From Rhizobium ecuadorense (GTDB lineage Bacteria > Pseudomonadota > Alphaproteobacteria > Rhizobiales > Rhizobiaceae), in assembly GCF_001187535.1 (NCBI RefSeq), contig NZ_LFIO01001353.1, positions 1 through 54,186 on the forward strand: a stretch of DNA of 54,186 bases. The letters are read 5' to 3'. The notes below the pieces were generated by a model that was not told the origin of the DNA, searched no databases, and saw only the letters and a list, made by a program, of their open reading frames with translations. The first letter of the stretch is position 1. The number at the start of each line of letters is the position of its first letter. The position numbers and the translations under genes are program-made. Below, piece by piece: positions 1 to 8,637 of this stretch.

Positions 1-130
1 ACTCTATGAATCAGTGATCAGCTGATTTGGGAATCCGGAATGTCGATTGGTCCTAAGGGTATGGAAGTCGAAAGTGCGGAACTGAGGCATTCACCGCTTT
101 CGAACCTCCAACATTTCGGAAAAGGCAAAG

Positions 131-1264
131 ATGACAAGCTCCGAATGGCGGGTGGGAGTGCTGTTTTCCAGAAGCGGAATTAGCGAAATCACGGAAACAG
201 AGCACTTTCTTGGCACCGCACTTGCGATCGAGGAAGTCAATGCGGCAGGCGGCGTGCTTGGCAAGCCCATCGTTCCGATCGCCTATGATCCGGGCGGGGA
301 CCAAACCGCCTATCGCAATCTGGCGCGGCGGCTGCTCGCCGCCGACGACGTCAACATCATCTTCGGCGCGTCGATGTCGGCCAGCCGAAAGGCCGTGCTG
401 CCGATTGTCGAGCGGCACAACGGACTGCTGTTTTATCCGTCGATGTATGAAGGTTTCGAGTATTCGGAGAATGTCGTCTATACCGGCGCCACTCTCAATC
501 AGAACACTTTCGCGCTCGCAGAATATCTGCTGCGCCACCATGGACGCCGCATTCTCTTCGTCGGCGCGGATTATATTTATCCGCGAGAATCCAATCGGGT
601 CATGCGGGATGTGCTGGAGGCAAAGGGCGGTGAAGTCGTCAGCGAGCGATATCTTCCTCTTCATGCCGACGAGCAAACGCTGCGTTCGGTTATTTCCGAT
701 ATCGTCCGTCTCGAGCCCGATGCCATCTTCTCGACGATCGTCGGGCGGCCGGCACAGCGGTTTTACCGCATGTATGCCGAGGCGGGAATCGATCGAAGGC
801 GGGTTCCGATTGCCAGTCTGACCATGGCCGAGAGCGAGATTCGCGAGATCGGCGCCGAGGCGTGCACCGGCCATATTCTTTCGGCGACGTATTTCCAAAC
901 GGTTGAAAACGAGGCGAACGAGCGTTTCGTCGCGGCGTTCAAAGCCCGTTTCGGCCAAGACTTCACCACCAGCGTATGGTCGCAACCGGCCTATGCCCAG
1001 GTTCACCTGTTCGCCCGAGCGCTTGCCCGGGCCGGATCGCTCGATACCCATCGCATTTCCGAGGAAATTCTGCTGGAAGATTTTCTTGCTCCGGAAGGCC
1101 GGATCAATTTCGACGCCGATACCCGTCATCTCTGGCTGCACCCCCGCATCGGCGTGGCGCGGGCCGACGGGCTTTTCGACATTGCCTGGCAAGCGCCTGG
1201 ACCGATCCGGCCGGACCCGTACCTGACGGCTTCGCGGTTCGAAGACGTTTGGCTGGAGGCCTGA
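131..1264 (+). CDS. amiC: AmiC-type amide-sensing regulator
   Basis: This 377-residue protein has the type I periplasmic-binding-protein fold but no signal peptide, so it should be a cytoplasmic sensor rather than a transport component. It follows Pseudomonas AmiC closely: an N-terminal VGVLFSRSG segment, DPGGD near residue 55, MSASRKAVLPIVER, YEGFEYSENVVY, DYIYPRESN and a C-terminal GPIRPDPY. In the Pseudomonas system AmiC binds AmiR and silences it until an amide ligand is bound. An AAAGG Shine-Dalgarno sequence precedes the ATG. The amiR start lies one base past the stop codon, so the two are co-transcribed and probably form a complex. The general role is well supported by similarity; the actual ligand here is unknown and need not be acetamide. 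Confidence 0.9.
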   Translation: MTSSEWRVGVLFSRSGISEITETEHFLGTALAIEEVNAAGGVLGKPIVPIAYDPGGDQTAYRNLARRLLAADDVNIIFGASMSASRKAVLPIVERHNGLLFYPSMYEGFEYSENVVYTGATLNQNTFALAEYLLRHHGRRILFVGADYIYPRESNRVMRDVLEAKGGEVVSERYLPLHADEQTLRSVISDIVRLEPDAIFSTIVGRPAQRFYRMYAEAGIDRRRVPIASLTMAESEIREIGAEACTGHILSATYFQTVENEANERFVAAFKARFGQDFTTSVWSQPAYAQVHLFARALARAGSLDTHRISEEILLEDFLAPEGRINFDADTRHLWLHPRIGVARADGLFDIAWQAPGPIRPDPYLTASRFEDVWLEA

Positions 1265-1265
1265 G

Positions 1266-1883
1266 ATGGCGGGACCGAGCAGGATCGTTCAGGATTTGCG
1301 GCGCGCACGCGTTCTGGTTGTCCATCCGCGCGATGAGGACGGCAACTTGCTGATCGCCCACCTCAAGCGCCTTGGCTGCGAGGTTCGGGCGACCTGGCCG
1401 CTTCCGCCTGCCTTGCCGGCCGACATCGACACCGTCTTCCTGCATGTCGAGGATGTCCACGTCGAGCACGCGCTCGAGATCATCGACCTTCAGCAGACGG
1501 CGGTCATCGCCATTCTGACCTATGAAAGCCCGACAGCACTCCAGGCGATCATCGATCTCAACGCCCACGGCGTTATCAGCAAACCGCTGCGGCCGCTTGG
1601 GATCCTGACGCAATTTGCGCTTGCACGCTATCGGCAAAGCTACGAAAAGCGGCTTGCCGGCAAGGTGCAAAAACTCGAGGAAACGTTGAAAAGCCGACGG
1701 CTTGTGGAAAAGGCCGTTTCGGCGCTGCGGGTCATGAATGGCCTCGACGAAGAGGCGGCCTACAAGCTCTTGCGCGATCAGGCGACGTCGAAGCGCGTTC
1801 CGATGGCGACGATCGCCGAGTCGATCATTGCCGCGCAAGACACGATGAAAAGCCTTGGACTGTCGATCGGCGCAAAAATTTAA
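1266..1883 (+). CDS. amiR: AmiR-type ANTAR transcription antiterminator
   Basis: This 205-residue protein has an N-terminal pseudo-receiver domain (about residues 10-125), a coiled-coil linker (about 128-150) and a C-terminal ANTAR RNA-binding domain (about 150-198) with the family pattern LRVMNGLDEEAAYKLLR and an alanine-rich final helix. ANTAR proteins bind paired hairpins in leader RNA and prevent formation of an intrinsic terminator. The receiver lacks an obvious phospho-acceptor arrangement, as in AmiR, which is controlled by AmiC instead. A GGAGG ribosome-binding site sits at 1254-1258, inside the end of amiC. The probable target is the leader immediately downstream (1884-2084). Confidence 0.9.
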   Translation: MAGPSRIVQDLRRARVLVVHPRDEDGNLLIAHLKRLGCEVRATWPLPPALPADIDTVFLHVEDVHVEHALEIIDLQQTAVIAILTYESPTALQAIIDLNAHGVISKPLRPLGILTQFALARYRQSYEKRLAGKVQKLEETLKSRRLVEKAVSALRVMNGLDEEAAYKLLRDQATSKRVPMATIAESIIAAQDTMKSLGLSIGAKI

Positions 1884-1975
1884 ATTTAAGCCCTGAGTTG
1901 TGGCCGCGCAGCTCTTGAAAATATCCAAGGGAGCGGCTTGACGGTCGTATTCTTTCGTGCAAGCCTAAAGATAAC

Positions 1976-2007
1976 GAGCAGGTTTGCTCAGCGGCAGGGC
2001 TGCCGCT
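1976..2007 (+). promoter_or_regulatory. Tandem hexaloop hairpins, candidate ANTAR-binding RNA
   Basis: Two hairpins abut. The first has stem GAGC/GCTC (1976-1979 with 1986-1989) and loop AGGTTT. The second has stem AGCGGC/GCCGCT (1990-1995 with 2002-2007) and loop AGGGCT. ANTAR target RNAs are paired stem-loops with six-base loops that carry A at position 1 and G at position 4; the second loop fits fully, the first fits at position 1 only. A larger hairpin (GGCTTG at 1935-1940 with CAAGCC at 1960-1965) lies just upstream. The placement between amiR and the terminator at 2028-2068 supports a role as AmiR antiterminator; this is inference. Confidence 0.6.
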
Positions 2008-2027
2008 TTCACATCATGGCTATGTAG

Positions 2028-2068
2028 CCTCTGGTTCACGGATTGATTTCCGTGCCAGAGGTTTTTTT
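2028..2068 (+). terminator. Intrinsic terminator in the leader of the hydrolase operon
   Basis: The left arm is CCTCTGG (2028-2034) plus CACGG (2037-2041). The right arm is CCGTG (2050-2054) plus CCAGAGG (2055-2061), and the stem is followed by seven T residues (2062-2068). It ends seven bases before the Shine-Dalgarno GGAG of the next gene, so unless overridden it would stop transcription ahead of that gene. A small GGCTA/TAGCC hairpin (2018-2029) overlaps its left arm by two bases and could compete with it. Confidence 0.85.
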
Positions 2069-2084
2069 GCGTTTGGAGACGAGA

Positions 2085-2930
2085 TTGAACATCAAGACCT
2101 CGACCGCACGGATGGCAACCGTCGCAACCGTCCAGTTCGAACCGATCGTCGGCGATCGTGCCCATAACCTCGCGGCCATCGAGCGGCTGGCGAGGACAGC
2201 CAAGGCCAAGGGCGCGGAAATCGTCGTTCTGCCGGAACTGGCCGACAGCGGCTACAGCTTCCGTGACGGCGACGAGGTTGCCGCATTGGCCGGCCCGGTG
2301 CCCGGCGGCCCGAGTGCCGAGACCCTCTGCCGCCTTGCCGGGGAGCTTTCCCTTTACATCGTCAGTGGTGTTGCCGAGCAGGATGGCGACCGGTTTTACA
2401 ACAGCGCTCTTCTCTGCGGTCCCGAAGGGTATATCGGCAAATACCGCAAGCTCCATCTGTGGAACAACGAAAACCGTCTTTTCCGAAAAGGTGATATCGG
2501 GCTGCCGGTCTTTGACCTGCCCTTCGGCCGTATCGGCATCGCCATCTGCTACGATGGATGGTTTCCCGAAACATTTCGCGAGTTGGCGCTGGCCGGCGCG
2601 GAACTGGTCTGCGTGCCCACCAACTGGGTACCAATGGCCGGTGCGGAAAGCGTCGCGGAGCCGATGGCCAATATCCTGCACAAGGCGGCCGCCCACACCA
2701 ATGGTCTTTACATCGCCTGCGCCGACCGGATCGGCGTCGAGCGTGGCCAGTCCTTCATCGGCCGCAGCCTTATCGTCGGCCCGCAAGGCTGGCCCATCTC
2801 CGGTCCGGCCAGTGCCGATCGCGAGGAAATCCTCCTTGCGCAAATCGATCTGTCGAGCGTCACGGAAACCCGCACGCTCAACAGCTTCAATCATCTGCTC
2901 GGCGACCGCCGAGTCGATGTCTACGGGTAA
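2085..2930 (+). CDS. Nitrilase-superfamily carbon-nitrogen hydrolase
   Basis: This cytoplasmic hydrolase of about 281 residues has the complete Glu-Lys-Cys triad: VVLPELADS (Glu51), YRKLHLW (Lys122) and GIAICYDGWFPE (Cys155). The Cys-Tyr-Asp context and FPE sequence resemble amidase or carbamoyl-amidase branches more than true nitrilases, which carry Cys-Trp-Glu. It probably hydrolyses an amide or carbamoyl compound taken up by the adjacent importer. I chose the TTG at 2085 because GGAG at 2075-2078 is six bases upstream; the ATG at 2112 is an alternative, and an ATG at 2043 would place the start inside the terminator. It is the first gene after the AmiR leader and so the first to benefit from antitermination. 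The exact substrate is unknown. Confidence 0.85.
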   Translation: MNIKTSTARMATVATVQFEPIVGDRAHNLAAIERLARTAKAKGAEIVVLPELADSGYSFRDGDEVAALAGPVPGGPSAETLCRLAGELSLYIVSGVAEQDGDRFYNSALLCGPEGYIGKYRKLHLWNNENRLFRKGDIGLPVFDLPFGRIGIAICYDGWFPETFRELALAGAELVCVPTNWVPMAGAESVAEPMANILHKAAAHTNGLYIACADRIGVERGQSFIGRSLIVGPQGWPISGPASADREEILLAQIDLSSVTETRTLNSFNHLLGDRRVDVYG

Positions 2931-2960
2931 TCTCAACCCAACTCAAGAAAGGGGAACAAA

Positions 2961-4109
2961 ATGCAAATGAAAACCATCATCCTGACACTGGCATCTGCGG
3001 CATTCGCCACTGCAGCTTTTGCCGAGGATCCAATCAAGATCGGCGTGCCGGTGGGGCTTTCGGGCGCAAACAGCGTGGTCGCGCCGTCCGTCGTCCAGGC
3101 TGCGGAACTCGCCGTCGAAGAAATCAATGCCAAAGGCGGCGTGCTCGGACGGCCGTTGGCGCTTGAGATCGCCGACGATGCATCAGGGGCGGCCGGCGCG
3201 CAAAAGGCCTTCGATTCACTGGTTTTCCAGAAGGAGGTTAATGTCGTCATCTCCATGGAGACGAGTGCTGCGCGCAATGCCGGCCTGCCGATCATTTCCA
3301 AGGGGGACGTGCCGTATATCTACACGTCTTTCTACGAAGGCAAATCCTGCAACGCCAAGCTTTTCGTCGATGCCTGGGTTCCGGAACAGCAGGTGCCGCC
3401 TGTCGTCGACAATTTCATCAGCAAACAGGGCGCCAAGAAGTTCTTCCTGATCGGTTCGGATTATTCTTTTGGACGCGGCATGCTGAGCTTCGCCAAAACC
3501 TATATCGAAAAAGCCGGCGGAGAGGTCGTTGGCGAGGAATATCTGCCGATGGACGGCAGCGACTGGACGGCCATCATCTCCAAGCTGCGCTCCTCCGGCG
3601 CCAACGCCATCATTACCTCGACGGCCGGCGGCGCACCGAACGTGACCTTGACCAAGCAACTGCGCTCGTCCGGCGTCACCCTGCCTTACGGCAATCTGGC
3701 GGTCGACGAAGGCACCGCCAAGAGCATGGGCGCGGATGCCAAGGACATCTTTCTCTCCGCATCCTACGTCACCGGCATCGACAGCCCTGAAAACAAGGCT
3801 TTTCTCTCGGCCATGGAAAAGAAGTTTGGCAAGGAACTGCGCACGCCGAACGACCTTTCCGTGCCGCAATATGAGGCGATCTACCTTTACAAGGCAGCCG
3901 TCGAGAAGGCCGGCAGCACCGATACGGCAGACGTGCTCAAAGCCCTTCCTGACGTCTCCTTCACCGGTCCGCGCGGCAAGATCTCCATGAACAAGCAGCA
4001 CCACGCTCCGCTGACGATGTATCTTGGCCAGGTAAAGGACGACGGCAGCGTTGCAGTCGTCGATAGCTTCAAAGACGTCGATCCTGGCGAGCAGTGCCCG
4101 AATCTCTGA
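2961..4109 (+). CDS. Branched-chain/amide-type ABC substrate-binding protein
   Basis: This 382-residue secreted protein has a signal peptide ending at about residue 21 (LTLASAAFATAAFA) followed by a type I periplasmic-binding domain (IGVPVGLSGANS, AAELAVEEINAKGGVLG). It is the Leu/Ile/Val, urea and amide-binding class and shares its fold with the AmiC sensor upstream. It should capture the substrate for the permeases that follow. The ATG at 2961 has GGGG six bases upstream; a second ATG two codons later is possible. The gene is 30 bases downstream of the hydrolase, in one operon. A strong hairpin follows its stop codon (4119-4139). Confidence 0.9.
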   Translation: MQMKTIILTLASAAFATAAFAEDPIKIGVPVGLSGANSVVAPSVVQAAELAVEEINAKGGVLGRPLALEIADDASGAAGAQKAFDSLVFQKEVNVVISMETSAARNAGLPIISKGDVPYIYTSFYEGKSCNAKLFVDAWVPEQQVPPVVDNFISKQGAKKFFLIGSDYSFGRGMLSFAKTYIEKAGGEVVGEEYLPMDGSDWTAIISKLRSSGANAIITSTAGGAPNVTLTKQLRSSGVTLPYGNLAVDEGTAKSMGADAKDIFLSASYVTGIDSPENKAFLSAMEKKFGKELRTPNDLSVPQYEAIYLYKAAVEKAGSTDTADVLKALPDVSFTGPRGKISMNKQHHAPLTMYLGQVKDDGSVAVVDSFKDVDPGEQCPNL

Positions 4110-4118
4110 AACCAGCGG

Positions 4119-4139
4119 GGCGGGGCAGGGTGCCCCGCC
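4119..4139 (+). promoter_or_regulatory. Hairpin after binding-protein gene
   Basis: A perfect 9-bp GC stem (GGCGGGGCA/TGCCCCGCC) with loop GGG lies ten bases after the stop codon of the binding-protein gene and before the permease gene. There is no T-run, so it is more likely an mRNA-stability or partial-attenuation hairpin than a true terminator. Such elements typically raise binding-protein output relative to the membrane subunits. Confidence 0.6.
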
Positions 4140-4160
4140 TCCAGCATCGGAGTTCTAGAA

Positions 4161-4994
4161 ATGACTCTCTTTCTCGATATCGTCAGCACCGCGGCCATTC
4201 TCTTCATCGTTGCCGCCGGGCTGCTTGCGATCTTCGGCGTGCTGAAGATCATCAATTTCGCGCACGGCGCTTGGCTGACCATCGGCGCTTACTGCGCTGT
4301 CGTCGTCAGCGGGTTCGGCCTCAATCCATGGCTTGCCATCCCCTTTGCGTTTCTGGTCGGAGCGATCCTCGGCGGTATCGCCGAACGGTTTATCGTGCGG
4401 CCTCTCTATCGCCGGCCGCTCGACGCCATTCTCGCAACCTGGGGCCTTGGCATCGTCATCGGCCAGCTGGTCACACTCTGGTTCGGCCGCGACGTGCAGT
4501 TCACGCCGGCCCTGCTGCCCGGCACCTTCGATCTCTTTGGCACCGGCTACTCGGCCTACCGCCTTTTCGCCATTGCTGCGGCTATCGGTCTGGGTCTCGG
4601 CTTCACCTTGCTGCTTGATGGGACAAGGCTTGGTCTTTCCGCCCGGGCAGTCATCATGAATGAAACACTGGCGCGCGGGCTCGGCATCGATACCGAAAAG
4701 GTGCGGCTCGCGACCTTCATGATCGGCACCGGCCTTGCCGCCCTTGCCGGCGTGCTGCTCGCGCCGCTGACCAGCGTCGATCCCAATATGGGCGTCGCCT
4801 GGCTGACGGGCGCCTTCATGCTGGTGATGGTCGCGGGCTCTTCGTTCGCCGCGCTTGCCGCCGCCTGCCTCATCTTCGGCGCCGCTCAGGTGCTCGTCAG
4901 CACTTTCTTCAGCCCAATCCTCGGCGGCATCACCGTGGCCGTCCTCTGCGCAGTGACACTGCGCATACGTCCGAAAGGATTTGCCCGTGCGTGA
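4161..4994 (+). CDS. LivH-type ABC permease
   Basis: This 277-residue hydrophobic protein of the branched-chain amino acid permease family has about eight membrane segments. Recognisable blocks are LLAIFGVLKIINFAHGAW near the start and RAVIMNETLARGLGIDTEKV in the cytoplasmic coupling region. It should pair with the permease half of the next protein to form the inner-membrane channel. GGAG at 4149-4152 precedes the ATG. Its stop codon overlaps the next gene's start, implying translational coupling. Confidence 0.9.
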   Translation: MTLFLDIVSTAAILFIVAAGLLAIFGVLKIINFAHGAWLTIGAYCAVVVSGFGLNPWLAIPFAFLVGAILGGIAERFIVRPLYRRPLDAILATWGLGIVIGQLVTLWFGRDVQFTPALLPGTFDLFGTGYSAYRLFAIAAAIGLGLGFTLLLDGTRLGLSARAVIMNETLARGLGIDTEKVRLATFMIGTGLAALAGVLLAPLTSVDPNMGVAWLTGAFMLVMVAGSSFAALAAACLIFGAAQVLVSTFFSPILGGITVAVLCAVTLRIRPKGFARA

Positions 4995-6744
4995 CAGACA
5001 AAAACTCCGGTTTGTCCTTCTTCTGGCGCTGGCGCTTGCAGCCCTCCTGCTGATCGTCTTCGGACCGATGTTTCTCGGCCGCTTCAGCCTCAACGTCCTG
5101 ACACGTTCGATGATCTACGCCATGCTGGCGATCACCGTCGACTTGCTCTGGGGCTATACGGGCGTTCTCACCTTCGGGCAGGCGGCATTCTTTGGCGTCG
5201 GCGCCTATGCCACCGCCATGGTTCTCACCCATATCGGCGCAAGCCCGGAGCTTTTCGTCGTCGCCATTGTTGCCGCCATCTTCATTCCGCTCGTGCTTGG
5301 CCTCGCCGTAGGTTGGCTGTCGTTCTTTCATGGATCGACACCGCTTTACGCCACCGTGATCTCGCTCGTTGTGCCGATCGTCATCACACAGCTGGTCTTT
5401 TCGGGCGGCACCTGGACCGGTTCCTCAAGCGGCCTTGTCGGTTACGACACTCTGCCGCTCGGGCTTCCCGGCTATTTCCGCCTGTCGGGCGCCTGTCTGC
5501 TGGGTTTGGCCGTTGTTGCGATCGTCTTTGTCCGGTCGGACGCCGGCCGTCTGCTCGCCGCAATCCGCGACAATGAAGCTCGCGTCGCCTATCTGGGCAT
5601 GAACCCTGCCCGTTTGAAAATCGTCCTGACCGGCGTTCTTGCCGGCGTGTGCGGCCTTGCGGGCTTCCTCTATGCCAATGCCTCCGGTGTCGTTGCACCT
5701 GAAAACACGGGTTTCGTTTTCGGAACCGAACTCGTCGTCTGGACGGCGCTCGGTGGTCGGGGAACGATTATCGGGCCCTTGTTCGGTGCAATCGGCATCG
5801 ATTATCTGAGCGCCAGTCTTTCGGGCGATCTGCCCTTCCTCTGGCAACTGATCGTCGGTGCGCTCTTCGTCGTCATGATCATCCTTTTGCCGGGCGGTCT
5901 CGCCTCGCTGGTGACGCGTTTCCTCAAGGCCGCAAACGCCAACAGCATCCTGAAGCCGTTGCCGACGCGCATCGTCGCCAAGGATGGTGGGTTGGCAGGC
6001 AAAAGCCTTCTGTCGATCCGCGGTCTCGGCAAGTCCTATGGCAGCCTCTCCGTCCTCAAGGGCATCGACCTGGAAATCGGCGCCGGAGAACTCGTCAGCC
6101 TGGTCGGCCCGAACGGCGCCGGCAAGACCACACTGATGCGTTGTCTGTCGGACGGCACCGAGAAGGTCGAAGGTCAAGTGGATGTCATCGGCACGAATAT
6201 CGCCGGTCGTGCACCCGAACGGATCGTTGCCCTCGGCGTGGGACGGAAATTCCAGGTCGCCAGCATCTTCGACAGCATGACCATCGGCGAATGCCTGAAG
6301 ATGGCGCGTCTCAGCCGCGAGACACCCAACCCGATCCGATCGCCCGCCGAGATCATACTGCCGCCAGCGGCAGCCGAGATCCTGACGCTCACCGGCATGG
6401 CTGAGATGCTGGACAGGCCGGTGTCGCTGCTGTCGCATGGTCAAAGGCAGGCTCTCGAACTGGCGATGGTCGTCGCTTTGGAACCACGCATCATTCTGCT
6501 CGACGAACCGACCGCGGGTCTCACCAAGACCGAGCGCATGACCATCGGCACCATCCTCAAGAAACTGACGGACGAGATGGGTTTTGCCGCCATCCTGGTG
6601 GAACACGATCTGGATTTCGTGCGCGACATATCGAGCCGCATCGTCGTTCTCCACCAGGGCAAGCTCGTTCTCGACGGCACGGTGAATGACGTGGTCAATT
6701 CCGAAACGGTTCGCACCATCTACGCAGGAGGCGCCCATGGCTGA
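4987..6744 (+). CDS. LivM-LivG fusion: ABC permease joined to ATPase
   Basis: This protein of about 585 residues combines two subunits usually encoded separately. Residues about 10-310 are a LivM-type permease (LWGYTGVLTFGQAAFFGVGAY; the conserved EARVAYLGMNPARLK coupling loop). Residues about 340-585 are a LivG-type ATPase with Walker A GPNGAGKTT, signature LSHGQRQALELAM and Walker B IILLDEPTAGL. The signature Ser-His-Gly replaces the usual Ser-Gly-Gly, which is tolerated in LivG proteins. I chose the GTG at 4987, which overlaps the preceding stop; a TTG at 4981 is two codons earlier. Permease-ATPase fusions are known in this transporter class, so this is probably functional. Confidence 0.9.
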   Translation: MRDRQKLRFVLLLALALAALLLIVFGPMFLGRFSLNVLTRSMIYAMLAITVDLLWGYTGVLTFGQAAFFGVGAYATAMVLTHIGASPELFVVAIVAAIFIPLVLGLAVGWLSFFHGSTPLYATVISLVVPIVITQLVFSGGTWTGSSSGLVGYDTLPLGLPGYFRLSGACLLGLAVVAIVFVRSDAGRLLAAIRDNEARVAYLGMNPARLKIVLTGVLAGVCGLAGFLYANASGVVAPENTGFVFGTELVVWTALGGRGTIIGPLFGAIGIDYLSASLSGDLPFLWQLIVGALFVVMIILLPGGLASLVTRFLKAANANSILKPLPTRIVAKDGGLAGKSLLSIRGLGKSYGSLSVLKGIDLEIGAGELVSLVGPNGAGKTTLMRCLSDGTEKVEGQVDVIGTNIAGRAPERIVALGVGRKFQVASIFDSMTIGECLKMARLSRETPNPIRSPAEIILPPAAAEILTLTGMAEMLDRPVSLLSHGQRQALELAMVVALEPRIILLDEPTAGLTKTERMTIGTILKKLTDEMGFAAILVEHDLDFVRDISSRIVVLHQGKLVLDGTVNDVVNSETVRTIYAGGAHG

Positions 6745-7444
6745 CGTGTTCAAACTCGAGCTCAGCACGGTATCGAGCGGATATGGTGTGGTCGATGTCG
6801 TCAATGGCGTGTCGCTCGCCATCCGGCCCGGCGAGATTTTTGCCCTCATGGGCAAAAACGGCATGGGCAAAACGACGCTGCTGAAAACGATCCTTGGCTT
6901 CCTGCGTGTCGGCAAGGGCAAGATCGAGGTCGATGGTGCCCCGATCACCGACAGGAAGCCCGCAGAGCTGATCGCTTCCGGCATCGGCTATGCGCCCCAG
7001 GAATTGCCGTTGTTTCAGGACCTCTCCATCCGCGACAATCTGCGCCTCGCGCTCAAGGGCGATCGGGATCTGGCATCCGCGCTGGAGAGGGTCTACTTCT
7101 ATTTCCCGTTCCTGAAGGACCGGTTGACCCAGAAAGCCGGCACGCTTTCGGGCGGTGAGCAGAAAATGCTGATCCTGGCACGGGCGTTGATGCTGCGGCC
7201 AAAGCTGCTGCTGATCGACGAAATCTCTGAAGGCCTGCAGCCCTCCGTCGTCCAGAACATCGCCAAGGCGTTGAGGGACGACCGTGAGAAACGCGGCACG
7301 ACCATCCTGCTGGTCGAACAGAACCTGGATTTCGCTCTTTCGGTGGCGGACCGCTGGGCCATTCTCAAACTTGGAGCGATCGAAGACGAAAGCGCCAATG
7401 GTCCGGACAGTCGCAGCCGTGTCCTGCAACATCTGAAGATTTAA
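6737..7444 (+). CDS. LivF-type ABC ATPase
   Basis: This 235-residue second ATPase of the importer has Walker A GKNGMGKTT, signature LSGGEQKMLILARALM and Walker B LLLIDEISEGL. The ATG at 6737 overlaps the end of the fusion gene and has AGGAG at 6726-6730; the open frame extends further upstream but those codons lie inside the previous gene. It should form a heterodimer with the ATPase half of the fusion protein and power uptake of the amide-type substrate. Confidence 0.92.
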   Translation: MADVFKLELSTVSSGYGVVDVVNGVSLAIRPGEIFALMGKNGMGKTTLLKTILGFLRVGKGKIEVDGAPITDRKPAELIASGIGYAPQELPLFQDLSIRDNLRLALKGDRDLASALERVYFYFPFLKDRLTQKAGTLSGGEQKMLILARALMLRPKLLLIDEISEGLQPSVVQNIAKALRDDREKRGTTILLVEQNLDFALSVADRWAILKLGAIEDESANGPDSRSRVLQHLKI

Positions 7445-7455
7445 GGAGCGGTTAA

Positions 7456-8637
7456 GTGCAGGACCGGTGGAATGCATTCATGCCCTATCCGGACGCGGAT
7501 GTCGGTCACGCGCCCGCCGGCCTACTTTCGGGCCATCGCCTCGCGGTAAAGGATCTCTTCGACGTTGCCGGCTATGCAACTGCGGCCGGCAATGCCGCGG
7601 TGCTCGCCGCCTCCGGCATCAAGACAGCGACGGCGCCTTTGGTCCAGACGCTCTTGGATGCCGGCGCCAGTTTCGTCGGCAAAACCAATACGGATGAGCT
7701 CGCCTATTCCCTTATTGGCGGCAACATCCATTTCGGCATGCCTGTCAATCCACGCGATCCTGAACTCATCCCCGGCGGATCGTCGTCGGGTTCAGCCGTC
7801 GCGGTTGCCGCTGGCCTCGCGGATCTCGGCCTTGGAACAGACACGTCCGGCTCCATCCGGCTGCCCGCCGCCATCAACGGCCTCGTCGGCTGGCGGCCGA
7901 CACTTGGAAGTCTCGACAACGGGGCGCTGCGCCCGCTGGCGCCAAGCTTCGATGTGCCGGGTTTCATGACGAGCAGCCTGGAACCCATGGCCGCGGTGAT
8001 GAGCGCCGTCGGCGTGCCCGCGACAAATGATCGACCGATATCCATTTTCATTCCCGAAGATATCCTCGAAACCATCGACGGCGTGATCGCCGATGAGATG
8101 ATCGCCAGCCTTCGATCGTCGGCCCTGCCTATCCGCAGGATCAATTCTATCGCCTCGTTCAGTCTCGCGGATCTTGCTGTGGCATTCACCACTATCCTCC
8201 AAAAGGAAGCCTGGGAAAGCAACAAAACGCTCTTTGAGCAGAGTCCTGACGCCATTGCTCCCGATATCGCCGCGCGTCTTCGCGCAGGATCTCGCCTGGA
8301 CGACGGGGAGGTGCGTGAGGCATACAGAATCCGCACGCTCTTCTACGGGGAGATCGACCGGTTGCTCTGCCGAAATGCGGTCGTCGCTCTTCCGACCTTG
8401 GCCATGAGGCCGCCAACACGCGATGCCGACCCGGAAAGCTTCGCCGCATTTCGTACCGCCTGCATCAAGCTTCTGTGTCTCTCAGGCCTGAGCGGCTGCC
8501 CGCAACTGGCTGTTCCAATCGCCAGTCGCGCGGGAAGCGTTTCGCTTTCCCTATTGGCCGCAAGGAGCGCCGATCGTACGCTTGTGAATTTGGCCAGCCT
8601 ACTAAGCACCTGCGTAAAAGAGCAAATGCCGTTCTAA
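7456..8637 (+). CDS. Amidase-signature family hydrolase
   Basis: This 393-residue enzyme is a member of the amidase-signature family. The Ser-cisSer-Lys triad is visible: Lys32 in LAVKDLFDVAG, the cis-Ser in GGSSSGSAVAVAAG (about residue 113) and the nucleophile in TDTSGSIRLPAA (about residue 133). Such enzymes hydrolyse amides to acid plus ammonia. At 393 residues it is shorter than many family members (450-500), mainly in the C-terminal half. The GTG start at 7456 follows a GGAG nine bases upstream and lies 11 bases after the ATPase gene. It is the last gene of the operon, so the pathway probably uses two C-N hydrolases in sequence or for different amides. Confidence 0.88.
   Translation: MQDRWNAFMPYPDADVGHAPAGLLSGHRLAVKDLFDVAGYATAAGNAAVLAASGIKTATAPLVQTLLDAGASFVGKTNTDELAYSLIGGNIHFGMPVNPRDPELIPGGSSSGSAVAVAAGLADLGLGTDTSGSIRLPAAINGLVGWRPTLGSLDNGALRPLAPSFDVPGFMTSSLEPMAAVMSAVGVPATNDRPISIFIPEDILETIDGVIADEMIASLRSSALPIRRINSIASFSLADLAVAFTTILQKEAWESNKTLFEQSPDAIAPDIAARLRAGSRLDDGEVREAYRIRTLFYGEIDRLLCRNAVVALPTLAMRPPTRDADPESFAAFRTACIKLLCLSGLSGCPQLAVPIASRAGSVSLSLLAARSADRTLVNLASLLSTCVKEQMPF

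Noticed and set aside
9..27. AATCAG/CTGATT inverted repeat upstream of amiC
   Set aside because: Six-base arms are too short to distinguish from chance and no regulator can be tied to it.
5425..6984. 519-codon minus-strand open frame
   Set aside because: Antisense shadow of the permease-ATPase fusion and ATPase genes; no motifs or start signals.
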